NCBI RefSeq assembly: GCF_030515985.1
Contig: NZ_CP100376.1
Span: 796,404-806,288 of the forward strand
Reading direction: 5' to 3'
DNA length: 9,885 nt
Origin: Corynebacterium accolens
GTDB taxonomy: Bacteria > Actinomycetota > Actinomycetes > Mycobacteriales > Mycobacteriaceae
Numbering within the stretch: position 1 is the stretch's first letter; each line of letters opens with the position of its first letter. This document shows positions 1 to 6,778 of this stretch, piece after piece. Under the pieces are notes generated by a model. The model did not search any database, had not been told where the DNA came from, and saw only the letters and a program-made list of their open reading frames with translations. The translations under genes and the position numbers were made by a program.

Positions 1-2522
1 TCGATGCCGCATTTACCTCGTATGTTGCAGTACCCTTGCTCTTCCTCGTCATCATTTACGGCGCGCTGCTGGTCACCGGTATCACCATCCGCGAGGCCTA
101 TGAGCTCGTGGCGGATTCGCTGCGCTCGGCCTTTTCCCGCTTTGGCGGCAGCGATGCAGATTACGATGATGCGGACGAGGATGACGATCTCTACGGCCAC
201 GTGTCTGGCGATATCGACGATATTGCGCACGGCCGCGAGCGTTCCGAGCGCCCCGCCCCGAAGCGCCGCAGCACGTCCACTCCGCGCAAGACTGGCAGCC
301 CCTATCCGGTGCAATCGCTTGCCGATGCCCCCGAGGACGACCACACCGTCGCCTTCAACACCCCGGTCCGCGCGGGCTATGAGCCGGTGGACCGCAACGA
401 CGAAGAGTTGAGCTACGGCTCGGACTCCCAAATGGGGGATACCGATGCCTTCCCGGCAGTAGACGACGCTGACTACGCAGAGGCTTCCGAATCCACCCAA
501 CAGGCCCTGCCAGAAAGCGAGCCCACCCGCGTCTTGGGTTCTGCCACCGGTGGTTCTTCCACCGGCCGCAAGTCGCGGGCTGGCCGCGGCGCTGGTGCTG
601 GAGCCGCTGGGGCCGCTGGCGCCGGTGCTGCCGCTGCTTCTGGTGTGGCTGGTGCCGCAGGTGCAGCCGGCAAGGCCAAGGGCGCTGGTGCTGGAGCTGC
701 CGCCGGAGCCGCTGCCGCTGGTGCCGCCAAGGCCGGTTCCGATGCTGTCTCTTCGGCGCACGAGGAGGCCCGGCGCCTATTCCGCGAGCGTTCTGGGCGC
801 GATGCGGCCACCGGCGCACAGGTGGAATCCACCGCGGGGGCGGAACAGCCTGCCGCACAGCCCCAAGCCCCCGCGCCTGCGCAATTTGGCAACGACAACT
901 ATGCGGTGCCCTCTACCGATCTGCTGACCCCAGGCACGCCTGCGAAGGAACGCACCGAGATCAATGACCGCATCATCGAGGCCATTACCGATGTCTTCGA
1001 AGAGTTCAACGTCAATGCTCAAGTGACGGGCTTTAGCCGTGGCCCCACGGTGACACGCTATGAGATTGAGCTTGGACCAGGCGTGAAGGTTTCGAAGATT
1101 ACGAACCTGCAGTCCAACCTGGCCTATGCCGTGGCTACCGATAACCTGCGTTTGCTCACGCCGATTCCGGGCAAGTCCGCGGTGGGTATTGAGGTGCCTA
1201 ACCCGGACCGCGAAATGGTCCACCTGCGCGAGGTCTTGGACGCGCCCAGCATGACGTCTTCCCCGGACCCAATGTTGATTGGCCTGGGCAAGGATATCGA
1301 GGGCGAATATACGTCCTTTTCCGTGCAGAAGATGCCGCACTTGCTGGTTGCCGGCGCTACCGGTTCCGGTAAGTCCGCGTTCGTGAACTCCATGCTGGTC
1401 TCGCTGCTTACCCGCGCCACCCCGGAGCAGGTACGCCTGATCCTCGTCGACCCAAAGATGGTCGAGCTCACGCCGTATGAGGGCATCCCGCACCTGATTA
1501 CGCCCATCATTACCCAGCCGAAGAAGGCCGCCGCGGCCCTCCAGTGGCTGGTAGAAGAGATGGAGCAGCGGTACATGGATATGAAGGCCGCGCGCGTGCG
1601 CAAGATCGAGGACTATAACCGCAAGGTTGTCTCCGGCGAGTACCAGGCACCGGCAGGTTCCGAGCGCGAGGTTCGTCCGTATCCTTATATCGTCTGCGTC
1701 GTCGACGAGCTGGCGGACTTGATGATGACCGCCCCGAAGGAGATCGAGGACTCCATCGTCCGCATCACCCAGAAGGCCCGCGCCGCCGGCATCCACTTGG
1801 TGCTTGCTACTCAGCGCCCGTCCGTCGATGTGGTTACCGGCCTTATCAAGACCAACGTGCCTTCCCGCTTGGCCTTTGCCACCTCGTCCTTGACCGACTC
1901 CCGCGTTATCTTGGACCAAGGCGGTGCGGAAAAGCTCATTGGCATGGGTGATGGTCTATTTATCCCGCAGGGCAAGCGCCCAGTGCGCATGCAAGGTGCC
2001 TTCGTTTCCGATGACGAGGTCATGGATGTGGTTGAGGCCGCTAAATCCCAGGCCGCCCCGAACTATACCGAGGGCGTGACCGAGGAAAAGCAGTCCGAGG
2101 CGAAGAAGGAGATCGACGATGACATTGGCAAGGACATGGATGATCTCCTCGAGGCCGTCGAGCTGGTGGTCACCGCTCAGCTGGGTTCCACCTCAATGCT
2201 GCAGCGTAAGCTGCGCATCGGTTTTGCCAAGGCGGGCCGCCTGATGGACCTGATGGAATCGCGCGGCGTCGTCGGGCCATCGGAAGGCTCCAAGGCGCGC
2301 GAGGTGCTGGTCAAGCCGGAAGAGCTCGATACCATCCTGTGGATGATTAAGGGCGCCGACCCTGCCGATGCCCCCAAGGAAATCCAGGACGAGATGAACC
2401 AGGAAGAAGACGATGATGGCGGCGATTCCGCAGATTCCGCTCTTTCCGATGCCCCCGACTCCCCCGATTCCGATACGCGGACGGTGCAAGCGACCTATAA
2501 CCCATCATCCGGGGCCTTCTAA
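1..2522 (+). CDS. ftsK: DNA translocase FtsK (5'-truncated by window edge)
   Basis: Septum-anchored hexameric dsDNA pump that clears chromosome termini and activates XerCD at division. The frame is open from base 3 to the left edge, so the true start and first membrane helices lie outside; TTG at 36 is not the start. About 839 residues are visible: the last membrane helix (about 33-90), an acidic then Ala/Gly-rich linker (to about 900), the alpha/beta motor with Walker A GATGSGKS (1353-1376) and Walker [12 protein letters not shown] (about 1689-1719, catalytic DE at 1704-1709), and the winged-helix gamma domain (about 2139-2320) with its [20 protein letters not shown] stretch, which reads orienting sequences. 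An acidic Asp/Ser-rich tail of about 45 residues follows gamma. The motor and gamma domains are complete and unbroken. Identification is by these motifs; SpoIIIE is the same family, but the actinobacterial context makes FtsK the right name. Confidence 0.96.
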   Translation, partial: DAAFTSYVAVPLLFLVIIYGALLVTGITIREAYELVADSLRSAFSRFGGSDADYDDADEDDDLYGHVSGDIDDIAHGRERSERPAPKRRSTSTPRKTGSPYPVQSLADAPEDDHTVAFNTPVRAGYEPVDRNDEELSYGSDSQMGDTDAFPAVDDADYAEASESTQQALPESEPTRVLGSATGGSSTGRKSRAGRGAGAGAAGAAGAGAAAASGVAGAAGAAGKAKGAGAGAAAGAAAAGAAKAGSDAVSSAHEEARRLFRERSGRDAATGAQVESTAGAEQPAAQPQAPAPAQFGNDNYAVPSTDLLTPGTPAKERTEINDRIIEAITDVFEEFNVNAQVTGFSRGPTVTRYEIELGPGVKVSKITNLQSNLAYAVATDNLRLLTPIPGKSAVGIEVPNPDREMVHLREVLDAPSMTSSPDPMLIGLGKDIEGEYTSFSVQKMPHLLVAGATGSGKSAFVNSMLVSLLTRATPEQVRLILVDPKMVELTPYEGIPHLITPIITQPKKAAAALQWLVEEMEQRYMDMKAARVRKIEDYNRKVVSGEYQAPAGSEREVRPYPYIVCVVDELADLMMTAPKEIEDSIVRITQKARAAGIHLVLATQRPSVDVVTGLIKTNVPSRLAFATSSLTDSRVILDQGGAEKLIGMGDGLFIPQGKRPVRMQGAFVSDDEVMDVVEAAKSQAAPNYTEGVTEEKQSEAKKEIDDDIGKDMDDLLEAVELVVTAQLGSTSMLQRKLRIGFAKAGRLMDLMESRGVVGPSEGSKAREVLVKPEELDTILWMIKGADPADAPKEIQDEMNQEEDDDGGDSADSALSDAPDSPDSDTRTVQATYNPSSGAF
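588..737 (+). repeat. Ala/Gly low-complexity tract in FtsK linker
   Basis: About 50 codons encode almost only Ala and Gly, with an occasional Lys, Ser or Val, built from degenerate GCN/GGN units. It lies in the linker between the membrane domain and the motor. FtsK linkers are variable in length and composition, so this is probably a flexible spacer and the tract is a likely site of length variation between strains. The repetition also produces long spurious antisense frames over 355-927. Confidence 0.85.
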
Positions 2523-2523
2523 G

Positions 2524-2536
2524 TAGTGTAAGATGG
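2524..2536 (+). promoter_or_regulatory. Extended -10 promoter for terC leader
   Basis: TAAGAT at 2529-2534 is followed by GG, like the corynebacterial -10 with downstream GG; no convincing -35 is seen. It starts just after the ftsK stop (2520-2522). Transcription would begin near 2541, immediately at the 5' end of the riboswitch, which supports the assignment. Inferred from sequence only. Confidence 0.5.
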
Positions 2537-2543
2537 TTACGGT

Positions 2544-2653
2544 CTTGGAGGGGAGTACCCCACATTCGGCATAGATCGTCAACACGGTAGCTGTGCGCTC
2601 CCGGTCGTGTCGGCCCAGCGAGGAATATCCGCTGGGCGGGGGAGACCTCCGGT
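2544..2653 (+). promoter_or_regulatory. yybP-ykoY manganese riboswitch aptamer
   Basis: The conserved elements of the yybP-ykoY aptamer occur in order: GGGGAGTA (2550-2557), GTCAACAC (2578-2585) and GGGGAGACC (2639-2647). P1 is formed by GGAGG (2547-2551) with CCTCC (2646-2650), extendable by two G-U pairs. An internal stem ACACG/CGTGT pairs 2582-2586 with 2606-2610. A 7-bp variable hairpin CCCAGCG/CGCTGGG pairs 2614-2620 with 2630-2636, just before the second conserved loop. This class is known to bind Mn2+ and usually raises expression of Mn exporters; the downstream gene here is a TerC-family exporter, which fits. The call is by motif and pairing, without a covariance-model score. Confidence 0.9.
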
Positions 2654-2682
2654 CACTTTCTTAAAGTAAATTCGACCGGAGG
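2646..2682 (+). promoter_or_regulatory. Expression platform: hairpin masking the terC Shine-Dalgarno
   Basis: CCTCCGGTC (2646-2654) is a perfect 9-bp complement of GACCGGAGG (2674-2682), which contains the terC Shine-Dalgarno GGAGG (2678-2682). An inner stem ACTTT/AAAGT (2655-2659 with 2663-2667) extends the hairpin. The CCTCC strand (2646-2650) is also the 3' side of aptamer P1, so the two structures exclude each other. With P1 formed (Mn bound) the ribosome site is free; without it the site is masked. There is no U-run, so control is likely translational. Confidence 0.8.
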
Positions 2683-2691
2683 GATCTCGCG

Positions 2692-3813
2692 ATGAACGTT
2701 CCATTGTGGGTGTGGCTGGTCACCGGTGCGGTGATTCTAGCCTTTTTTATATTCGACTTTTATTCTCACGTGCGCAGTCCACATGAGCCCACCCTGAAAG
2801 AGTCGGGCCTGTGGACCTTGTTCTACATTGCCGTCGCCTTAGTTTTTGGCGGCGTTGTCTGGGCCGTATGGGGCCATGAGCACGGCATCCAATTCTTTAC
2901 CGGTTATGTCACAGAGCAGGCGCTTTCCGTGGATAACCTCTTCGTATTTGCGCTTATCATGGGATCCTTTAAAATCCCGCGCAAGTACCAGCAAAAGGTG
3001 CTGCTCATCGGTATCATCATCGCCCTCGTCTTCCGCCTCGTATTCATTTTGCTGGGTGCGGCGGTCATCGCGGCGTGGTCTGATATCTTCTACCTCTTTG
3101 CCATCTTCCTGCTGTATACCGCCATCAAGTTGGTCATCGATGAGATTCGGGATGCGCCGGAGACCAACCCGAACGATATGGCCATCATCAAGCTCGTGCG
3201 CAAGGCGGTAGATGTCACCCCGCAGTACCACGGGGATAAGCTCACCCACCGCGTGGACGATGGCTCGAAGAAGGGCAAGTTCGCCTTCACGCCGCTATTC
3301 GTCGCGCTGGTATCCATTGGGCTTATCGATGTCATGTTTGCCTTCGATTCCATTCCGGCAATCTACGGCATTACCTCAGAGGCGTTTTTGGTCTTTACCA
3401 CCAACGCATTCGCGCTGATGGGCCTGCGCCAAATGTACTTTCTTATCGATGGCCTCTTGGACCGCCTCGTCTACCTGCCTTACGGCCTGGGCATCATCCT
3501 GGGCTTCATCGGTGTCAAGCTGCTCTTCCACGCGTTGCACGAGAATAACCTGCCGTTTATCAATGGCGGCGACAATATCGAATCCGTGCCGGAAATCTCC
3601 ACCATCGGCTCGCTGGTGGTCATTGTTGGAGTCTTGGTCATCACGGTTCTTGCATCGGTTATTAAGAACATGCGCGATAAAACCCAAGGCGTAGTGGCCG
3701 TATCCCACAACCACTACGACTGGGATGAGGAAGGAAATAAGATCGTACGCAATACGCGCGGCGATTACCTGGGCAGGGCCGAGGATCTGTCCAAGGAAGA
3801 CCTACCCAACTAG
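2692..3813 (+). CDS. TerC-family integral membrane protein, probable Mn2+ exporter
   Basis: A 373-residue polytopic membrane protein with about 8-9 hydrophobic segments. Family-defining acidic motifs are present: EQALSVDNLFVF (residues 75-86) and D213-VMFAFDSIPA (to 223), the paired intramembrane acidic residues typical of TerC/Alx proteins. A hydrophilic loop (about 151-196) follows the fifth helix, and a charged 45-residue tail (HNHYDWDEEGNK...) follows the last one. Start ATG 2692 has GGAGG nine bases upstream (2678-2682 plus G2683). Some TerC relatives (Bacillus MeeF/MeeY, E. coli Alx) export Mn2+; the Mn riboswitch directly upstream makes that role much likelier here than tellurite resistance, the source of the name. 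Monocistronic: the next gene converges 10 bases beyond the stop. Confidence 0.93.
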   Translation: MNVPLWVWLVTGAVILAFFIFDFYSHVRSPHEPTLKESGLWTLFYIAVALVFGGVVWAVWGHEHGIQFFTGYVTEQALSVDNLFVFALIMGSFKIPRKYQQKVLLIGIIIALVFRLVFILLGAAVIAAWSDIFYLFAIFLLYTAIKLVIDEIRDAPETNPNDMAIIKLVRKAVDVTPQYHGDKLTHRVDDGSKKGKFAFTPLFVALVSIGLIDVMFAFDSIPAIYGITSEAFLVFTTNAFALMGLRQMYFLIDGLLDRLVYLPYGLGIILGFIGVKLLFHALHENNLPFINGGDNIESVPEISTIGSLVVIVGVLVITVLASVIKNMRDKTQGVVAVSHNHYDWDEEGNKIVRNTRGDYLGRAEDLSKEDLPN

Positions 3814-3823
3814 GGGGGAGAGC

Positions 3824-4114
3824 CTAGAAGCGGGCTTTAACCGGGTTCCACTCGCGGAAGCTGCGGCCCTGGAGGCAGCCTTCTTGATAGAAGGGATCAT
3901 CGTTCATCAGCTGGATGACATCGGCGACCTCGGTGCCATCATCGTCAAAGCGCACGACGATGAGCGCGCCTCCTTGGGAATCCGTGAACGGTCCCGAGGC
4001 CACGATGGTGCCCTCATCAAATAGTTTCCCGGTGAACTCGCGGTGGGCCGGGCGGACCTTCGCTATCTCTGGGTTGGCCGGGTTATATTCATAGTTGACT
4101 GCAAAATATTTCAT
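3824..4114 (-). CDS. YciI-family small protein (YCII-related domain)
   Basis: A 96-residue protein spanning one YCII-related ferredoxin-like domain: N-terminal beta strand MKYFAVNYEY, then RPAHREFT with the family's conserved His, a central VASGPFTDSQGGALIVVRF segment, and a conserved NDDPF motif, ending in RSFREWNPV. YciI proteins are small dimeric enzymes or enzyme-like domains of mostly unknown substrate. The His and Asp expected at the active site are visible, but no reaction can be assigned. The frame is open for 29 further codons upstream, but that extension has no family similarity and crosses the promoter; ATG 4114 is preferred. It converges with terC and diverges from pgsA. Confidence 0.85.
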   Translation of the reverse strand: MKYFAVNYEYNPANPEIAKVRPAHREFTGKLFDEGTIVASGPFTDSQGGALIVVRFDDDGTEVADVIQLMNDDPFYQEGCLQGRSFREWNPVKARF

Positions 4115-4121
4115 ACCGGAC

Positions 4122-4127
4122 AGTATA
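4122..4127 (-). promoter_or_regulatory. -10 box of the YciI-family gene, probably leaderless
   Basis: Reading the minus strand, TATACT ends seven bases before the ATG at 4114, so transcription would start at or next to the start codon. No Shine-Dalgarno lies in those seven bases. The -35 is not recognisable. Confidence 0.5.
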
Positions 4128-4169
4128 AATTTTCGGGGGAGTGTGCCGCGAGACCATAACCCAAGCGGG

Positions 4170-4175
4170 TAGTAT
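4170..4175 (+). promoter_or_regulatory. Candidate -10 box of pgsA
   Basis: TAGTAT is followed seven bases later by an in-frame GTG (4183), giving a possible leaderless start. A second option is TATAAA at 4124-4129, which overlaps the divergent -10 on the other strand and would give a 38-base leader to ATG 4174. The pgsA promoter must lie in this short interval because the upstream gene is on the other strand, but which box is used cannot be decided by eye. Confidence 0.35.
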
Positions 4176-4758
4176 GTATAGGGTGAATCAACCCGGAGCA
4201 CAGTCAGCGCAGTCCTCGGATGTGAATCCGCAGGTCTCTAATTGGAATCTGCCAAATGTCCTTACCTGCCTGCGTATCGTTTTCATTCCGGTCTTTGCAT
4301 GGCTGGTCATCGGCGGCCACCAGTGGTGGTCTTTTGGCGTCTTCGCCGCCTTAATGCTCACGGATAAGCTCGATGGCGATATTGCTCGCGCCCGCGGGTT
4401 GATTACCGATTTTGGCAAGATCGCCGACCCCATTGCTGATAAAGCGCTCATGACCACAGCGCTTGTCTGTCTCAATATCGTCGATCAGCTTTCGGTTTGG
4501 GTTACCGTCATTATTCTGATCCGGGAATTCGGCATTACCATCTGGCGCATGGCCTTGCTGCGCCGCGGAAAAGTCGTCCCAGCCTCTAAAGGCGGCAAGT
4601 TGAAGACCGTCCTGCAGTCCTTTGCCGTAGGCCTATATTTGTGGCCGCTTCCCTCGTGGATGGATATTCCTACCTCCTTCATCATGTGGATGGCCGTCGT
4701 GGTAACGGTCATTACCGGCGTGCAGTATCTCATCGATGGACAAAAGCAAAATAGTTAA
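4174..4758 (+). CDS. pgsA: CDP-alcohol phosphatidyltransferase, probable phosphatidylglycerophosphate synthase
   Basis: Integral membrane enzyme that transfers the phosphatidyl group from CDP-diacylglycerol to glycerol-3-phosphate, the first step to phosphatidylglycerol and cardiolipin. The full CDP-alcohol phosphotransferase signature is present: DG at residues 67-68, AR at 71-72, G81, D85 and D89, in DG-x2-AR-x8-G-x3-D-x3-D spacing, preceded by TDKL. The N-terminal NLPNVLTCLRIVFIPVF helix is typical of PgsA. Length (about 194 residues) is normal. Start is uncertain: ATG 4174 is used, but GTG 4183 fits a leaderless transcript and GTG 4141 gives an unsupported extension. Substrate is inferred from resemblance and from pairing with cinA; other CDP-alcohol transferases share the motif. 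Confidence 0.88.
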   Translation: MYRVNQPGAQSAQSSDVNPQVSNWNLPNVLTCLRIVFIPVFAWLVIGGHQWWSFGVFAALMLTDKLDGDIARARGLITDFGKIADPIADKALMTTALVCLNIVDQLSVWVTVIILIREFGITIWRMALLRRGKVVPASKGGKLKTVLQSFAVGLYLWPLPSWMDIPTSFIMWMAVVVTVITGVQYLIDGQKQNS

Positions 4759-4761
4759 ACA

Positions 4762-5277
4762 ATGGCTTTCACAAAATCTGACCTCGTTGCCTTATTAACA
4801 GAGCGCCACGAGACCGTGGCTTTTTGCGAGTCGCTGACTGCCGGCCTAGCCAGCGCTACCATCGCTTCGGTGCCTGGAGCATCGGCCGTCTTGCGCGGCG
4901 GCCTTATTACCTATGCCACAGAGGTAAAGTCCCACTTCTTGGATAAACCAGTCTCTGAGATCGAACGCGTAGGCGTCGTCTCTGGCGAAACCGCAGTCGA
5001 TATGGCCCGCGCCGCAGTTGCGGAAACGGGGGCGGATTGGGGCTTAGGGCTTACCGGCGTTGCCGGGCCAGATAAACAAGAAGGAAAAGATCCCGGCACG
5101 GTATTTTTAGGAATCTATTCCGCGGGCCGCATAGCGCAGTCTTATTGTTTGCGCGACTTGGGCACTGAACGCAACGACATCAGAAAGGCCACGGTAGGAG
5201 CAGCAATCGCCCAACTTGGTGCGATCATCAAAAATTTTCCTAGCAGTGGGGAACAAATTTCATCGAAGGAGCGTTAA
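4762..5277 (+). CDS. cinA: CinA C-terminal-domain amidohydrolase (nicotinamide-nucleotide amidase)
   Basis: 171 residues covering only the CinA C-terminal domain, which in PncC-type proteins deamidates nicotinamide mononucleotide to nicotinic acid mononucleotide in NAD salvage. Hallmarks are ESLTAG (residues 23-28, catalytic Ser region), LRGGLITYA (44-52) and GLTGVAGP (96-103). The N-terminal molybdopterin-binding-like domain of full CinA is absent, as is usual in actinobacteria. The gene starts three bases after the pgsA stop without a clear Shine-Dalgarno, implying coupling to pgsA. A hydrophilic tail (SSGEQISSKER) is encoded by DNA that also contains the clgR promoter, so the last codons do double duty. 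The amidase activity is inferred from the family; the competence-linked name is historical. Confidence 0.9.
   Translation: MAFTKSDLVALLTERHETVAFCESLTAGLASATIASVPGASAVLRGGLITYATEVKSHFLDKPVSEIERVGVVSGETAVDMARAAVAETGADWGLGLTGVAGPDKQEGKDPGTVFLGIYSAGRIAQSYCLRDLGTERNDIRKATVGAAIAQLGAIIKNFPSSGEQISSKER
5250..5275 (+). promoter_or_regulatory. SigH/SigE-type ECF promoter of clgR
   Basis: GGAAC (5250-5254) and CGTT (5272-5275) are separated by 17 bases, matching the GGAA(C/T)...(C/T)GTT consensus of actinobacterial SigH/SigE promoters. It lies in the last codons of cinA. Transcription would start near 5281-5283, only a few bases before the clgR ATG at 5286. SigH control of clgR is known in C. glutamicum, and SigE control in M. 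tuberculosis. Confidence 0.75.
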
Positions 5278-5285
5278 AACGTACG

Positions 5286-5663
5286 ATGAACATTTCTACA
5301 GCAGTCCTAGACCACTCGGCGCAGACTGCCGCGGAACCTGCGGCAGCGGCACCATCGGCGCCACAACCTGCCCGCGCCCCAGAACCACTCCTGCGTGAAG
5401 CATTGGGCCTGACCCTGCGTGCATTCCGCGCGGACAAGTCGGTTACCCTGCGCGAATTGGCTAGCGTTGCCCGCGTGTCACCGGGCTACTTGTCGGAGCT
5501 CGAGCGGGGCCGCAAGGAAGTTTCTTCTGAGTTACTGGCCTCCGTGTGCCACGCGCTCGACGCATCGGTGTCGGACGTCCTGATCGAGGCTGCCGGTTAT
5601 ATGGCGCTGCCCTCGATGGATGAAGAGCTCGCGCATACCGCGCCGGCTGCTTCTGAGCTTTAA
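5286..5663 (+). CDS. clgR: XRE-family transcriptional regulator ClgR
   Basis: 125-residue helix-turn-helix regulator. An Ala/Pro-rich N-terminal extension (about 11-33) precedes a Cro/CI-type DNA-binding domain (about 36-103) with TLRELASVARVSPGYLSELE (54-73) as the recognition unit, then a short tail ending AASEL. In C. glutamicum and Streptomyces, ClgR activates clpP and clpC and other proteostasis genes and is itself degraded by Clp. The position between cinA and pspA matches the mycobacterial clgR-pspA order, which supports the name over other XRE regulators. AAGGAG at 5266-5271 is 14 bases from the ATG, usable only by read-through transcripts from pgsA-cinA; the SigH-type promoter would make an almost leaderless mRNA. 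Confidence 0.88.
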   Translation: MNISTAVLDHSAQTAAEPAAAAPSAPQPARAPEPLLREALGLTLRAFRADKSVTLRELASVARVSPGYLSELERGRKEVSSELLASVCHALDASVSDVLIEAAGYMALPSMDEELAHTAPAASEL

Positions 5664-5687
5664 CGCGTGCGCGATTCTGAAAAGAAT

Positions 5688-5720
5688 TGCCGCGGTGGAT
5701 ACCTTCGATTAGTAGCGGCA
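5688..5720 (+). repeat. Inverted repeat between clgR and pspA
   Basis: TGCCGC (5688-5693) and GCGGCA (5715-5720) are perfect arms around a 21-base loop. No U-run follows, so a terminator is unlikely. It ends about 14 bases upstream of the pspA extended -10 and could be an operator or an RNA stem at the end of clgR. Function unknown. Confidence 0.3.
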
Positions 5721-5733
5721 GAGCCCTAGGCGT

Positions 5734-5745
5734 TGGGTTACTATG
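5734..5745 (+). promoter_or_regulatory. Extended -10 promoter of pspA
   Basis: TGGGTTACTATG fits the corynebacterial TGNGNTA(C/T)NATG pattern at every specified base, with -10 TACTAT at 5739-5744. Expected start is near 5751, giving a leader of about 45 bases before ATG 5797. So pspA can be expressed apart from clgR. Confidence 0.6.
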
Positions 5746-5796
5746 AACACGACAACGCGACGCATTACCACATTCCTTAGAAAGGTCTAGAGCATA

Positions 5797-6654
5797 ATGG
5801 CGAATCCATTTGTTAAGGGTTGGAAGTACCTGATGGCACTGTTCGATAATAAAATCGAAGAGAATGCCGATCCGAAAATTCAGATTGAGCAGGCCATCGA
5901 AGATGCCCAACGTCAGCACCAAGAGCTTTCGCAGCAAGCTGCGGCGGTCATTGGCAATCAGCGCCAGCTGGAGATGCAACTTAACCGTCGCCTAGCCGAG
6001 GTCGAAAAGCTGCAGGGCAATACCCGCCAGGCGCTCGAGCTTGCGGATAAGGCGCGCGCCAATGGTGATGAAAACAAGGCCGTGGAGTACGAGAACGCCG
6101 CCGAGGCCTTTGCCGCTCAGTTGGTGACCGCAGAGGAGTCTGTGGAGGACACGAAGAAGCTCCACGACCAGGCATTGCAACAGGCTGAGCAGGCTAAGCG
6201 CGCTGTAGAACGCAATAATGCAGCCCTGCGCCAGAAGGTTGATGAGCGTTCGAAGCTGCTATCGCAGCTGGAGCAGGCAAAGATGCAGGAAAAGGTTTCC
6301 GAGTCTTTGAACTCCATGAACGAGCTTTCTGCAGGCGGCAACACGCCTTCGCTCGATGCCGTGCGCGATAAGATTGAGCGCCGTTACTCCAAGGCTCTGG
6401 GCCAAGCGGAGTTGGCGGAAAATTCCGTCGAAAACCGTATGGCCGAGGTGCAGCAGGCGGGCATCCAGATGGCCGGCCACTCCCGCTTGGAGCAGATCCG
6501 TAGCGAGATGAACTCCACGAAGTCCGTAGAATCTAACCGCACCCAGGCCATCGAGGGCAATAAGGCCTCTGGCTCTGCTGCGGATCAGGCAGCGCAGCCG
6601 ACCTCGAATGATGATGCCGTCCAGGCTCGCTTGCGAGAGCTGCGCGGAGAGTAA
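5797..6654 (+). CDS. pspA: PspA/IM30-family envelope-stress protein (35-kDa antigen type)
   Basis: 285 residues, mostly coiled coil, belonging to the PspA/IM30/Vipp1 (ESCRT-III-like) family that binds and stabilises stressed membranes. The N-terminal amphipathic stretch ([20 protein letters not shown], then NADP) corresponds to the membrane-binding helix. Residues about 27-170 are heptad-rich, Gln/Glu/Ala-dominated helices; [20 protein letters not shown] and what follows form the later helices; a polar tail rich in Ser, Asn and Gln precedes a terminal ARLRELRGE helix. Ribosome site AAAGG (5781-5785) is 11 bases from the ATG. It follows clgR, as in mycobacteria, but no Rv2743c/PspM-like membrane partner follows; a terminator does. 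Family assignment is firm; the stress role is from homologues. Confidence 0.92.
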   Translation: MANPFVKGWKYLMALFDNKIEENADPKIQIEQAIEDAQRQHQELSQQAAAVIGNQRQLEMQLNRRLAEVEKLQGNTRQALELADKARANGDENKAVEYENAAEAFAAQLVTAEESVEDTKKLHDQALQQAEQAKRAVERNNAALRQKVDERSKLLSQLEQAKMQEKVSESLNSMNELSAGGNTPSLDAVRDKIERRYSKALGQAELAENSVENRMAEVQQAGIQMAGHSRLEQIRSEMNSTKSVESNRTQAIEGNKASGSAADQAAQPTSNDDAVQARLRELRGE

Positions 6655-6688
6655 CTTCCTCATCCCGCGCTTGTCGTAGCGCTAATTG

Positions 6689-6746
6689 AAAAATAGCCTC
6701 CGATCTTTCCTTTGCCGCGTTGAGCGGTGGGGAAGTCGGAGGCTTT
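6689..6746. terminator. Bidirectional terminator between pspA and bioN
   Basis: AGCCTCCGA (6695-6703) pairs perfectly with TCGGAGGCT (6736-6744). After one bulged T the stem continues for six pairs (6705-6710 with 6730-6735), and an inner CCGC/GCGG hairpin (6715-6718 with 6724-6727) caps it. On the minus strand the stem is followed by five U (complement of 6689-6693), a good intrinsic terminator for bioYMN; on the plus strand only UUU follows, so it is weaker for pspA. Confidence 0.8.
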
Positions 6747-6778
6747 GTCGCGCTATCAGTGTATGTGCCTAAGTTTTC

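Noticed and set aside
355..927. Several overlapping frames on both strands across the Ala/Gly tract
   Set aside because: They are low-complexity mirror translations of the FtsK linker repeat, rich in Arg, Pro or Ala without any domain.
777..1919. A 380-codon open frame on the minus strand, opposite ftsK
   Set aside because: It lies antisense to the intact FtsK motor domain with all motifs on the plus strand, has no recognisable domain, and is the usual by-product of GC-rich third positions.
3819..3838. Short hairpin after terC (AGCC/GGCT with flanking pairs, then TTT) as a terminator
   Set aside because: Only about six pairs including a wobble, an eight-base loop and a three-base T-run; it also overlaps the end of the convergent gene. 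Too weak to list.
4141..4173. GTG 4141 as the pgsA start
   Set aside because: The 11 extra residues resemble no PgsA N terminus, the purine run lies directly against the GTG rather than at ribosome-site spacing, and the region overlaps the candidate promoter.
5664..5673. CGCG-rich sequence just after clgR as a ClgR autoregulatory site
   Set aside because: The spacing does not fit the CGC-N5-GCG form of the ClgR motif.
5461..5979. A 172-codon minus-strand frame across the clgR/pspA junction
   Set aside because: It runs antisense through both the ClgR helix-turn-helix and the start of PspA, and has no domain or ribosome site.
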